Part shown: positions 8,008-13,647 of the stretch, in pieces | How the letters are laid out: each line of letters begins with the position of its first letter | Position numbering within the stretch: the first letter of the stretch is position 1 | IMG/VR virus record: IMGVR_UViG_3300035670_001079 | Location: 1-26,834 of that record | Reading direction: 5' to 3' (one strand) | Origin: a virus | Length of the DNA: 26,834 nucleotides | Made by a program: the position numbers and the translations under genes | Notes under the pieces: model-generated | Told to the model about the DNA's origin: nothing | The model's input: the letters and a program-made list of their open reading frames with translations, nothing else | Database searches by the model: none

Positions 8008-8552
8008 AATTCATTACCCCAACTATCCCAGCCTTCTGCTTTTTGTCTAGCAAATAATTCAATTCTTGGTAGATCACCACATAATTCTACAATGTCATTT
8101 CTAATTCTGTCTGGCTTTCTGCTGTGTTCTCTACGATCATCAACAACTAATCTTTGAACATTTGCACCTTTTTTTCTGCTTGGTTTCCCTTTTGTTGCTA
8201 AAATACAAATTTCATTATTTGCTCTAGTCCAATATCCAGTACCAATAAAATATAAATTATTAGATTTATTTTTGTTTGTTTTTACCCAATGAAATCCAAC
8301 TGTCTTATAAGTGAAACCCCATTTTTCTACTATCGGTATTTGTTTATGTAATAATGGGTCAGTACACCACATAAATAAAACGCAATTCTTATCTGCAATA
8401 TCTCCTACTGGTAATTTAACAATATCTTCCATTGACATAGTTTTGTAATGTCTCTCAGGATTAGTTTGTGCTTTAGCATTATTATAGTTTTGAAAATGCC
8501 ATGCTGGGTCAGCATAGATGATATTATATTTCTTGTTTGGGAATGGTATCAT
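8004..8552 (-). CDS. MT-A70-family adenine N6-methyltransferase
   Basis: This 182-aa protein is a compact MT-A70 enzyme likely to methylate adenine in DNA. The catalytic tetrad region is YNIIYADPAWHF (9-20); the family norm is DPPW and this protein has DPAW. Further family segments are HYKTMSMEDIVKLPV, CVLFMWCTDPLL, GFTYKTVGFHWVKTNK, GTGYWTRANNEICILATKG (the SAM-binding GxGxWxRxxxE region), and PRIELFARQKAEGWDSWGNE at the C-terminus. It could protect phage DNA against host restriction; no cognate endonuclease is next to it. It overlaps the small terminase gene by 29 nt. Confidence 0.85.
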   Translation of the reverse strand: MIPFPNKKYNIIYADPAWHFQNYNNAKAQTNPERHYKTMSMEDIVKLPVGDIADKNCVLFMWCTDPLLHKQIPIVEKWGFTYKTVGFHWVKTNKNKSNNLYFIGTGYWTRANNEICILATKGKPSRKKGANVQRLVVDDRREHSRKPDRIRNDIVELCGDLPRIELFARQKAEGWDSWGNEL

Positions 8553-8943
8553 TTTGTACTTCCTTCAATTCAATAACTTCTTTAGGTTCATCAACAATGT
8601 CATAGATTGGTAGTGGTACATTGTCGTCAGTATTTTGTATTTTATCTGTTTGTCCAAGATAAACTTTACCTAACCACATAGCCATTATGCTTGAGTTAAG
8701 TTTAGTAGCTATATCAAATTGAGTTTTTCTAATCTTTTGTTTGGCTACATTAACCCCCTTTTCGTATGCTTCCAATGCTTCTTGATTTCTATACAATGTA
8801 GTCCTGTGGCAACCTATAATATTTGCAACTTCTTCTTTGGTACACATATAACTTGCTAAATCTTGTATTTGTTGCAATACCTTAGGAGAAAATTCAAATG
8901 GTGGTCTCCCACCTTTGTCTATTACTGGTGTATTCTTATCCAT
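8524..8943 (-). CDS. terS: Terminase small subunit candidate
   Basis: This 139-aa protein has an N-terminal helix-turn-helix (MCTKEEVANIIGCHRTTLYR, about 33-52) followed by a helical part (EKGVNVAKQKIRKTQFDIAT) and the segment MWLGKVYLGQTDK. The GQxDK ending is a frequent feature of phage small terminases, the DNA-recognition partner of the packaging motor. The C-terminal tail is acidic and could contact TerL. There is no clear Shine-Dalgarno before the ATG at 8943; a motif shared with another leader lies 11 nt upstream. The distance from terL is unusual. A different HTH regulator is possible but less likely. Confidence 0.7.
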   Translation of the reverse strand: MDKNTPVIDKGGRPPFEFSPKVLQQIQDLASYMCTKEEVANIIGCHRTTLYRNQEALEAYEKGVNVAKQKIRKTQFDIATKLNSSIMAMWLGKVYLGQTDKIQNTDDNVPLPIYDIVDEPKEVIELKEVQNDTIPKQEI

Positions 8944-8954
8944 ATTAACCGACT

Positions 8955-8973
8955 ATGTTCGTTAAATGTTCTA
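8955..8973 (-). promoter_or_regulatory. Leader motif shared with the site at 18125-18143
   Basis: Read leftward, TAGAACATTTAACGAACAT lies 11 nt before the small terminase start codon. The same 19-mer with two changed bases lies 8 nt before the start of the 94-aa structural protein at 18116. Neither gene has a recognisable Shine-Dalgarno. It may be a phage promoter element, an operator or a translation signal. Confidence 0.4.
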
Positions 8974-9297
8974 TTAAGCTTTTTTTAACGATTTGTAAAG
9001 GAACTCTAATAAATCTTGGTTTTGATATAGGATATGACAAAGTCCATTAGCTGTTGAATTACATACTAGTTCTTCAGCTTTTGCTGATAAGTCTAGTTTA
9101 TATTCGTCATGGATTAGATGACAAACTTCATGGATTATTGTGTTAGCCATTTGTATATTGTCTAAGGATTTGTCTAAGGTAAGTGTGTTGGAGTCGCAGT
9201 CAAATTCACCAAAAATCTTTTTCTTAGATGCTTGTTCTTTGTCTATTAGGTTTAGATTAATAATCCTGCTTCCAAAGGTTATTTTATCTAAGTTCAT
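8974..9297 (-). CDS. Small HExxH zinc metallopeptidase-like protein
   Basis: This 107-aa protein has the zincin motif in NTIIHEVCHLIHDEY (HEVCH at 56-60), with a glutamate-containing helix (AKAEELVCNSTAN) that may supply the third ligand. The fold plan (short beta sheet, then HExxH helix, then Glu helix) resembles phage SprT-like or ImmA/IrrE-like peptidases. The substrate is unknown. Cutting a repressor or a host protein is known for relatives, but this is only a possibility here. The start codon is embedded in the overlap with a tiny basic ORF (TCAT at 9294-9297). Confidence 0.65.
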   Translation of the reverse strand: MNLDKITFGSRIINLNLIDKEQASKKKIFGEFDCDSNTLTLDKSLDNIQMANTIIHEVCHLIHDEYKLDLSAKAEELVCNSTANGLCHILYQNQDLLEFLYKSLKKA

Positions 9298-9467
9298 TTT
9301 CTTTTAAGCTTCTTTGCTATGTATAGGTTTTTAACAAAGCTGTTTTTCTTGCCGAACTTTTGACCAGCAGAACGTCTTGCAGATTTATAAGCTTTTGATT
9401 TAGTGTTAAAAGGTTTTGGTCTGCCAAGTTTAGAGGGTCTTTGTCTTTCCCAAATAGGTTTTTTCAT
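9294..9467 (-). CDS. Small basic protein, 57 aa
   Basis: The frame runs from ATG 9467 (overlapping the upstream stop as ATGA) to a stop overlapping the metallopeptidase start. About a third of the residues are Lys or Arg (SKAYKSARRSAGQKFGKK), so a nucleic-acid-binding role is likely. No family is recognised. The two perfect 4-nt overlaps support it as a real gene. Confidence 0.6.
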   Translation of the reverse strand: MKKPIWERQRPSKLGRPKPFNTKSKAYKSARRSAGQKFGKKNSFVKNLYIAKKLKRK

Positions 9468-9583
9468 TTCTTTTTTCTCGGCATCTTTAATGGCTTTGGT
9501 CTATAAACTCTATAAGTTCCTTTGGTCTTAACTTTGTTTGTATAAAGCTTATTTAGTGTTGTTGATGTAGTCTCATTAGCCAT
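9464..9583 (-). CDS. Tiny basic protein, 39 aa
   Basis: The ATG at 9583 shares a base with the stop codon of the glucosaminidase gene (TAATG), and the stop overlaps the next small ORF by ATGA. The peptide is Thr-rich at the N-terminus and ends in a Lys/Arg cluster (KPLKMPRKKK). No function is evident; gene packing is the main evidence. Confidence 0.5.
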   Translation of the reverse strand: MANETTSTTLNKLYTNKVKTKGTYRVYRPKPLKMPRKKK

Positions 9584-10197
9584 TATATTTTGCCTTTGTA
9601 TTTAATTAGTATCTGTTTAACATGATTTGAATATTCTTTGCTAGTGGAAAAATTATCTAAGGTATCTGCTAAAATCATTGGGTCTTTTGTTCTATTTCTT
9701 ACAATTCTAAATTCTTGGTAATGATGATTAGTGTTTAGTAGGTTAATGTAGAATTTAACTGATTGGCATTTAGTCTTAAATGTTTTAACTCGCCAGTTTA
9801 TTGATGGGTCTTGTTTAAGTGGCAACATACCATTCTTAGACCATACTCTTATGCCAAATAAGTTTCCACCTTCTATTGCAAATCTTGATGTACCAAAATT
9901 AGATTCTACGATTGCTTGTGCTATGATTAATGATGATGGTATTTGTTCTTCCTTCCTTATCTCTAGGTTATGAAAAGCAATACATTTCTGCATACTTGAA
10001 ATAAACCTTTCGCTAGAGATATTTTCTACTTTGGGTTCAAAGAACCCTATTTTTCTGATTTCTTCTATTGTTTTCTGTCTAATGATAGACTTGGTGTGGT
10101 CATTCGGAAAGAATGTGCCAAGCACAAAAACAGAAAACAAGAATAAACAGACAATAGAATAGTCCCATAGTTTTATACTAAGTATTTTTGAGTTCAT
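9583..10197 (-). CDS. Membrane-anchored GH73-type glucosaminidase (Bax-like)
   Basis: This 204-aa protein probably cleaves peptidoglycan glycan strands. An N-terminal hydrophobic stretch (YSIVCLFLFSVFVLGTFF, 13-30) would act as a signal-anchor. The catalytic domain has IPSSLIIAQAIVESNFGTSR (86-105), in which E98 is the likely acid, and GNLFGIR (111-117), both diagnostic for GH73/Bax-like glucosaminidases. WRVKTF and the YSNHV segment fit the rest. The anchor suggests export to the periplasm without a spanin-type partner in sight, perhaps as a signal-anchor-release lysin or a morphogenesis enzyme. An M15 peptidase at 18952-19398 is a second lytic candidate. Its start region contains a palindrome. 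Confidence 0.75.
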   Translation of the reverse strand: MNSKILSIKLWDYSIVCLFLFSVFVLGTFFPNDHTKSIIRQKTIEEIRKIGFFEPKVENISSERFISSMQKCIAFHNLEIRKEEQIPSSLIIAQAIVESNFGTSRFAIEGGNLFGIRVWSKNGMLPLKQDPSINWRVKTFKTKCQSVKFYINLLNTNHHYQEFRIVRNRTKDPMILADTLDNFSTSKEYSNHVKQILIKYKGKI

Positions 10198-10200
10198 GTT

Positions 10201-10217
10201 AAGGTTATGATAACCTT
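10201..10217. promoter_or_regulatory. 17-bp palindrome over the leader of the glucosaminidase gene
   Basis: AAGGTTAT-g-ATAACCTT is symmetrical apart from its central base and ends 4 nt upstream of the lysis-type gene's ATG (10197). The only purine-rich ribosome-binding candidate on that strand, GGAAGG, enters the palindrome. It could be an operator on DNA or a 6-bp RNA hairpin masking the ribosome site. Confidence 0.4.
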
Positions 10218-10243
10218 CCGACTTTGCAGTCTATCTGTGATTG

Positions 10244-10417
10244 TTATTCCTCGTCAGAATCTTCTTCGTCATCTGAGTAATCATCATCTGAATCGTCATA
10301 ATCAGATTCATCATTCTCATACTCATCAAGACTTGATTCTAATTGATCTCTAAGTTTAGCAATCATATCTTCCATTTTTTCTAATTGCTTTAGAGTTTTT
10401 TCTATTGTTTTTTCCAT
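10244..10417 (-). CDS. Small acidic protein, 57 aa
   Basis: The ATG at 10417 has a good Shine-Dalgarno (AGGAGA, about 7 nt upstream). Residues 1-32 form a charged helix (EKTLKQLEKMEDMIAKLRDQ), probably a coiled coil. The last 25 residues are almost only Asp, Glu, Ser and Tyr (DYDDSDDDYSDDEEDSDEE). Such tails mimic DNA or bind basic proteins; inhibition of a DNA-binding protein is one possibility. It is the first gene after the probable terminator at 10481-10511, so it may have its own promoter. Confidence 0.65.
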   Translation of the reverse strand: MEKTIEKTLKQLEKMEDMIAKLRDQLESSLDEYENDESDYDDSDDDYSDDEEDSDEE

Positions 10418-10480
10418 AACTATTTCTCCTGTTAGTTAATGGCGAATCACTAATGATATTTTAGGATTAAGTAAATATAT

Positions 10481-10511
10481 AAATTTTAAAGGGGGTAATG
10501 TTTCAACCCCC
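10481..10511 (-). terminator. Probable intrinsic terminator of the 12469-10558 operon
   Basis: Read leftward, GGGGGT-loop-ACCCCC forms a 6-bp GC-rich stem with a 9-nt loop (10491-10511), followed by TTTAAAATTT. The hairpin starts about 47 nt after the stop codon of the replication-type gene. The T-tract is interrupted by A residues. This G5/C5 run stands out in a very AT-rich region. Confidence 0.65.
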
Positions 10512-10557
10512 ATACCTATATAGTTATTTGTAGTTATAAAGATATTATTGTTTTATT

Positions 10558-11133
10558 TCAAGAGTTTAATCTGTGCAGAACCCATTTTTCGTAATCTTCT
10601 GCGTCAAGTTTTTCACGCATAATTTCAAACTCGTTCTTTTCTCTTGGTTTCTCAATAATCTTGGTTTTTAAGTCTTGCAAGGTAGGAATAGTAATTTTCT
10701 TTGGTGTATTAGTCATATTGCTAAGACTTATATCATTATTTTTACTACTATATAGTATATTAGTATATGGTTGTTGTTCTGTGTGGGAAAGTTTGTCTTG
10801 AGATTTTGGCAAATCTTGATATTTGCTATATTTTACAATGCTAAATATGCTAAGACGTTTGTGCAAAGTTTGTCTTATGTTATTTGATTGAATTAAGTTC
10901 TTAATAACAGTTCTAACTTTATCTTTAGAAATATTAAATTTTTTAGCCAAATCTCTATAAGCTATTGAAACTTCACCTCTATTTAAAGTTAATTTCTTTT
11001 TTCTATAAATAACTTGTATTGGCTTATGCGAAGCCATTGTAAGTAGATAAATAAATATAGAAACCTCTAACTGATTTTTAAAATCGCTAGATGTATAAAT
11101 CTTCCTGTGTAGTGCTATCCAGCCATCAGTCAT
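10558..11133 (-). CDS. Winged-helix replication-initiation-like protein
   Basis: This 191-aa protein begins GWIALHRKIYTSSDFKN, which is typical of phage replication proteins with an N-terminal helix-turn-helix (O-like or DnaD-N-like). The segment NRGEVSIAYRDLAKKFNISK with DKVRTVIKNLIQSNNI directly after it (about 52-87) is the winged helix. The C-terminal half is polar, and ends with FEIMREKLDAEDYEKWVLHR, a helix that may bind a helicase or loader. It could recognise the origin candidate at 12566-12652 and load host helicase; no phage helicase or polymerase is present in this window. Its start overlaps the upstream methylase-like gene by ATGA. Confidence 0.6.
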   Translation of the reverse strand: MTDGWIALHRKIYTSSDFKNQLEVSIFIYLLTMASHKPIQVIYRKKKLTLNRGEVSIAYRDLAKKFNISKDKVRTVIKNLIQSNNIRQTLHKRLSIFSIVKYSKYQDLPKSQDKLSHTEQQPYTNILYSSKNNDISLSNMTNTPKKITIPTLQDLKTKIIEKPREKNEFEIMREKLDAEDYEKWVLHRLNS

Positions 11134-11747
11134 TCAACACTCCATTGAGTTGCCATAGCTTCTGCTATACCCTTCCAAAACTTTGATCTAATTTTCTGTC
11201 TGTCTTTGCCACTAACACCATCACTAAAATAAATTGGACTTCCTTTTCTTTTGCCAGATTTTAAATAACCATGTATTTTTGGCTTTACTAACTTTGTGTG
11301 TTTTAAAGGTTTTAAATTTTTATACCAAAGACAAGTTCTTTTAGATTCTTCGTCTCCAAAAAAATATGGCTGCACTATTTGATCTGCTTTTTTAAAATTA
11401 TTGTTTAGATAACCTACTGGATTTTCAATGCAAACCTTAGGTATATTGCAATAGTAAAGTTTTTTAACAAATTCCAAAGCTTCTAATCTTAACTGTTTTC
11501 TTAATCTTGCTTTGTCTCCATATTTTTCTTCATTAAACCATCTAATCCCTGCGTTTGATAAATATGTGCAAGGTGGGTGTGCAATCATTAAATCCCAACC
11601 TTTATCTAAATGTTTTAAAATATCATCTTGAATATGATTGCCATTAGTTTCTGTTGGCAAAATATCACAACTCCAAGCATCATGTCCAAGCTTAGCAAAA
11701 GCATCTCTTACAATTCCACTATATTCACAAGCAACCAAAACTTTCAT
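11130..11747 (-). CDS. Small DNA cytosine methyltransferase-like protein
   Basis: This 205-aa protein belongs to a compact phage family usually annotated as DNA (cytosine) methylase. The SAM motif is VLVACEYSGIVRDAFAKLGH (3-22), with an acidic end of strand 2 (SCDILP). The catalytic loop candidate is IAHPPCTYLSNAG (55-67; C60), and CIENPVGYL (106-114) matches the ENx motif, reading ENP rather than the ENV of standard C5 enzymes. A target-recognition domain is lacking, as usual for this small family. It may protect phage DNA or modify cytosine. It is flanked by the replication-type protein and the DnaA-IV-like protein, with ATGA overlaps at both ends. Confidence 0.65.
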   Translation of the reverse strand: MKVLVACEYSGIVRDAFAKLGHDAWSCDILPTETNGNHIQDDILKHLDKGWDLMIAHPPCTYLSNAGIRWFNEEKYGDKARLRKQLRLEALEFVKKLYYCNIPKVCIENPVGYLNNNFKKADQIVQPYFFGDEESKRTCLWYKNLKPLKHTKLVKPKIHGYLKSGKRKGSPIYFSDGVSGKDRQKIRSKFWKGIAEAMATQWSVE

Positions 11748-12019
11748 TTAACTTCTGCCTTTACTAAATCAATTACTTTAGCTGTAAATGATTTTAGTCC
11801 ATTTTTGTTTGTGTCTTTAACAGCAGAATAAATTGTGAACCAAGATTTTTTATATGCCTTGCCAATTTCATTATAAGATAACTTAGTTAGTTCTCTAATT
11901 ACTGCTAGACAAACTTTATTGTGTGGAACTTCAAAGAAATCTAATTCTTTATAAAGTTTAGGATTGCAAAGAACTTTTTTTGTTATTTCGGATATGTTGC
12001 CGATAGTCAAGTTTACCAT
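11744..12019 (-). CDS. DnaA domain-IV-like DNA-binding protein
   Basis: I chose the ATG at 12019 (91 aa) because AGGAAGG lies 8 nt upstream; a GTG at 12028 is in frame but has no spacing for that site. Residues 32-68 (VPHNKVCLAVIRELTKLSYN then EIGKAYKKSWFTIYSAVK) resemble the C-terminal DnaA-box-binding domain of DnaA: the ELT.xS..EIG.A pattern followed by the recognition helix. In that helix the usual DHTT is WFTI here, so the exact base contacts are probably different. No AAA+ domain is present. The gene lies next to the origin candidate and overlaps the HNH gene by 62 nt. It could compete with or recruit host DnaA. Confidence 0.5.
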   Translation of the reverse strand: MVNLTIGNISEITKKVLCNPKLYKELDFFEVPHNKVCLAVIRELTKLSYNEIGKAYKKSWFTIYSAVKDTNKNGLKSFTAKVIDLVKAEVK

Positions 12020-12344
12020 TGTATGCACCTTCCTGTTTGGATTGGTTAATTTTATTACAAGGAGATATACTAGCTATCTTCATAGAAATCAATATAGGAT
12101 TTATATTATATTTTTCAAAGAACTCTAATTCGCCAATAAGATGTTGTTGAGTATGGCAAGTAAAGCACATTGGAATACAGAATCTATCATCTCTTATGCC
12201 TTTGCCTACATTACCGACTTTTGGGATTGAACGAATATGACAGCATTGAACCTGAGTATCGTTCCCACAAACCACACATGGAAAAGAAGCTACGAACTTT
12301 TGATGCTTAACAGATGTAATTATGTTTGCCTTCGCAATTTGCAT
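11958..12344 (-). CDS. HNH / DUF968-like zinc-binding nuclease candidate
   Basis: This 128-aa protein has CVVCG (C23, C26), CCHIRSI (H36) and a second zinc pair CFTCHTQQHLIGE (C60, C63, H64, H68). The arrangement CxxC...H.R...K..D....PxCxxCHxxxH is typical of phage HNH-like proteins related to DUF968 and the Ref/NinG types linked to recombination. A DNA endonuclease role is likely. The start shares a base with the stop of a tiny basic gene. The last 21 codons overlap the DnaA-IV-like gene in another frame, which is long for this compact genome. Confidence 0.7.
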   Translation of the reverse strand: MQIAKANIITSVKHQKFVASFPCVVCGNDTQVQCCHIRSIPKVGNVGKGIRDDRFCIPMCFTCHTQQHLIGELEFFEKYNINPILISMKIASISPCNKINQSKQEGAYNGKLDYRQHIRNNKKSSLQS

Positions 12345-12469
12345 TATTTACGTTTTCGTTTCCTAGATTGAGATAATGCTATTGCTATTGATTGTTTTCT
12401 GCCACGACCCTCTTTCATTAACATAGATATATTTTTACCAATGTTTTTTTTACCATATTTTAATGGCAT
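12344..12469 (-). CDS. Small basic protein with KEGRGRKQSIAIALS motif
   Basis: This 41-aa protein is the first gene of the left operon, with a good Shine-Dalgarno (TAGGAGA). The segment MLMKEGRGRKQSIAIALSQS (16-35) is the signature of a very common short phage protein family, remembered as DUF6496-like, of unknown function. The C-terminus is a run of Lys and Arg. A hairpin lies 18 nt upstream of the start. Binding to DNA is likely from charge alone. Confidence 0.7.
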   Translation of the reverse strand: MPLKYGKKNIGKNISMLMKEGRGRKQSIAIALSQSRKRKRK

Positions 12470-12486
12470 ATTATCTCCTATATTAC

Positions 12487-12512
12487 GTGGGTAAGGGAAG
12501 GCACTTACCCAC
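12487..12512 (-). promoter_or_regulatory. Hairpin in the leader of the left operon
   Basis: GTGGGTAAG and CTTACCCAC form a perfect 9-bp inverted repeat with an 8-nt loop. It lies 18 nt upstream of the first start codon of the leftward operon and just before its Shine-Dalgarno. There is no T-tract, so it does not look like a terminator. It may be an operator or a 5' mRNA stem that stabilises or controls the transcript. Confidence 0.5.
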
Positions 12513-12584
12513 AATCCCTAGTATCAAATATAGAACAAAATAGCAACGAATAAGTCATTGTTTTTAAATCATATTAATTTTATA

Positions 12585-12593
12585 TTATCCACA
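12585..12593 (+). promoter_or_regulatory. Perfect DnaA box TTATCCACA
   Basis: The 9-mer TTATCCACA is identical to the strong E. coli R1/R4 consensus and overlaps the end of an AT-rich repeat. By hand I found three other exact matches to TTAT(A/C)CACA in the window: 16441-16449 and 21426-21434 (both in genes) and 18649-18657 (between genes). One or two are expected by chance at this composition, so location is the stronger evidence. Confidence 0.5.
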
Positions 12594-12612
12594 GCTATTT
12601 TGATATTTAAAG

Positions 12613-12640
12613 TTGCAATAAAAAAACAAATCATTATATT
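12613..12640 (+). promoter_or_regulatory. Candidate promoter of the right operon
   Basis: TTGCAA (12613-12618) and TATATT (12635-12640) are separated by 16 bp and lie 32 nt upstream of the first rightward start codon, leaving space for a short leader with the GGGA ribosome site. A very similar sequence, TTGCAAT followed by ACAAAT and TTATAT, precedes the gene at 16012. The sigma-70-like fit is moderate. Confidence 0.4.
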
Positions 12641-12671
12641 GATTTTATATTAATAAACATAAAGGGAAAAT

Positions 12672-12929
12672 ATGAAAGAAAAAATAACAAAGCTAAAAGA
12701 CAAAAATATTTATGAAATTTTATATAAGAAAAAATTATATAAGATTGAAGAATATTTTAAACCTAGAGAGATAACTCCATACGACCCATTAAAACACAAC
12801 CAAGTTGTTTTGATGAAATTTGTAAAAAGTTTAAGTTATCCTAATGGTGGATATTTTTGGCAAGTGTTAGCATTTAATAACACAACAGAAGCAAAAGAAT
12901 ATCTTATAAACAAAAGCGAAGTAATATGA
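12672..12929 (+). CDS. Hypothetical early protein, 85 aa
   Basis: This is the first rightward gene after the divergent region, with AAAGGGA before the ATG. The protein is Lys-rich at the N-terminus and carries a central hydrophobic strand set (NQVVLMKFVK, GYFWQVLAF), ending in an acidic helix (TTEAKEYLINKSE). No family is recognised. Its place at the head of the operon suggests early expression, and thus a possible host-takeover or regulatory role. Its stop overlaps the next tiny ORF as ATGA. Confidence 0.65.
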   Translation: MKEKITKLKDKNIYEILYKKKLYKIEEYFKPREITPYDPLKHNQVVLMKFVKSLSYPNGGYFWQVLAFNNTTEAKEYLINKSEVI

Positions 12930-13015
12930 AAAAACAATTAGCAAAATTACTCAAATCATACCATAAGAAATGGGATTGCTTTGGTAGATTAATTAAATGC
13001 AAAAAAAAAAAATAA
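12926..13015 (+). CDS. Possible micro-protein, 29 aa
   Basis: The frame starts at the ATGA overlap with the upstream gene and ends in a run of 12 A residues (13001-13012), coding for a basic peptide (LLKSYHKKWDCFGRLIKC, then four Lys). The overlap favours translation, but length and low complexity make this uncertain. A frameshift on the A-run would join it to the following ORF. Confidence 0.35.
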   Translation: MKKQLAKLLKSYHKKWDCFGRLIKCKKKK

Positions 13016-13179
13016 ATATGATTTTTTCAATGACTGATTTTGAAATGCAACTTGTATTAGCTTCATTAAGAAAAACTTTAAAAGATAAAGTTATGGAAAA
13101 CAATAGATACAATAGCAATTTAAAAAAACTTGAAATAAAAATAAACAGAATGATTGAAAGGCAAAAACCTTATGCTTGA
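12997..13179 (+). CDS. Small helical protein, up to 60 aa
   Basis: The frame can begin at 12997 or at the internal ATG 13018, since neither has a clear Shine-Dalgarno. The core (MTDFEMQLVLASLRKTLKDK) and the Lys/Arg-rich end form one or two amphipathic helices. No family is recognised. The stop overlaps the start of a small membrane peptide. Confidence 0.5.
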   Translation: MQKKKINMIFSMTDFEMQLVLASLRKTLKDKVMENNRYNSNLKKLEIKINRMIERQKPYA

Positions 13180-13258
13180 TACAATTAATGATTTAGGATT
13201 TTATTGGTTTTGTTTTGCAGTAATACTAACAATTATAATATGGGAGTTAAATAAATGA
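13172..13258 (+). CDS. Single-span membrane micro-protein, 28 aa
   Basis: ATG 13172 overlaps the end of the preceding gene and the stop overlaps the next ATG (ATGA at 13255-13258). Residues 10-24 (FYWFCFAVILTIIIW) form one probable transmembrane helix that makes up half of the peptide. No Shine-Dalgarno is evident, so coupling is needed. Early phage membrane peptides can affect host membrane proteins or block superinfection; this is only a possibility here. Confidence 0.45.
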   Translation: MLDTINDLGFYWFCFAVILTIIIWELNK

Positions 13259-13347
13259 CTAGAGAAACTAAAGATGGAATAGGATTTGTGCTTGTGTTTG
13301 TATTAGGCACGTCAAGCATAATATTATTAAATTGGCTAATTAATTAA
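13255..13347 (+). CDS. Single-span membrane micro-protein, 30 aa
   Basis: This ORF is coupled to the preceding membrane peptide by ATGA. After a polar start, residues 9-29 (IGFVLVFVLGTSSIILLNWL) form one hydrophobic helix. The pair of consecutive one-helix peptides is unlikely to be two unrelated accidents, but no family is recognised. Confidence 0.45.
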   Translation: MTRETKDGIGFVLVFVLGTSSIILLNWLIN

Positions 13348-13349
13348 TT

Positions 13350-13526
13350 ATGAAAAGAACTGTTGATATTGATATACTGAATGGTTGTGCTGAAATTATG
13401 AAAAAGTATTTTGTTGTGCAAGAATTTTCAGGAAGCAAAATATCAAGTTATGAAAAAGCAATTTACAACGCATTAAAACTAGCTATAAATGGTAAAAGAA
13501 AAGATGAACTTTTTAAAAAAAGATAA
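13350..13526 (+). CDS. Small helical protein, 58 aa
   Basis: The ATG at 13350 lies two bases after the preceding stop. The protein is mixed charged helix (LNGCAEIMKKYFVVQEF, then SYEKAIYNALKLAINGKRKD) with a basic C-terminus. It overlaps the next ORF by 23 nt in another frame. I do not recognise a family. Confidence 0.5.
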   Translation: MKRTVDIDILNGCAEIMKKYFVVQEFSGSKISSYEKAIYNALKLAINGKRKDELFKKR

Positions 13527-13647
13527 TAGTAAAGCTTTAGGCGATTCCATTATGCGTGTTAAAATGGAAGAAGCTTTAAAGAAGTATCAAGAACGATTAG
13601 AAAAACAAAAACTGGAGAAGGCAAATGAAAAACAAAAAAAAGATTGA
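13504..13647 (+). CDS. Small charged helical protein, 47 aa
   Basis: The frame begins inside the end of the preceding ORF and ends 23 nt inside the next. The C-terminal two thirds (MEEALKKYQERLEKQKLEKA) is a strongly charged single helix, like many phage micro-proteins. The sequence GGAGAAGG for the next gene lies inside it. Evidence is position and composition only. Confidence 0.4.
   Translation: MNFLKKDNSKALGDSIMRVKMEEALKKYQERLEKQKLEKANEKQKKD

Larger units (their letters stand above)
12566..12652. other. Candidate replication origin (AT-rich repeats plus DnaA box)
   Basis: Within the only divergent intergenic region lie two copies of an AT-rich element: 12566-12587 and 12628-12652, differing by one base change and a three-base insertion. 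They share AAATCAT and ATTTTATATTA. The first copy runs directly into a perfect DnaA box. AT-rich repeats next to DnaA boxes are typical of unwinding elements in origins such as oriC. The neighbours fit: a DnaA-IV-like and a winged-helix replication-type gene to the left, nuclease genes to the right. No experimental property can be read from this. Confidence 0.5.
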
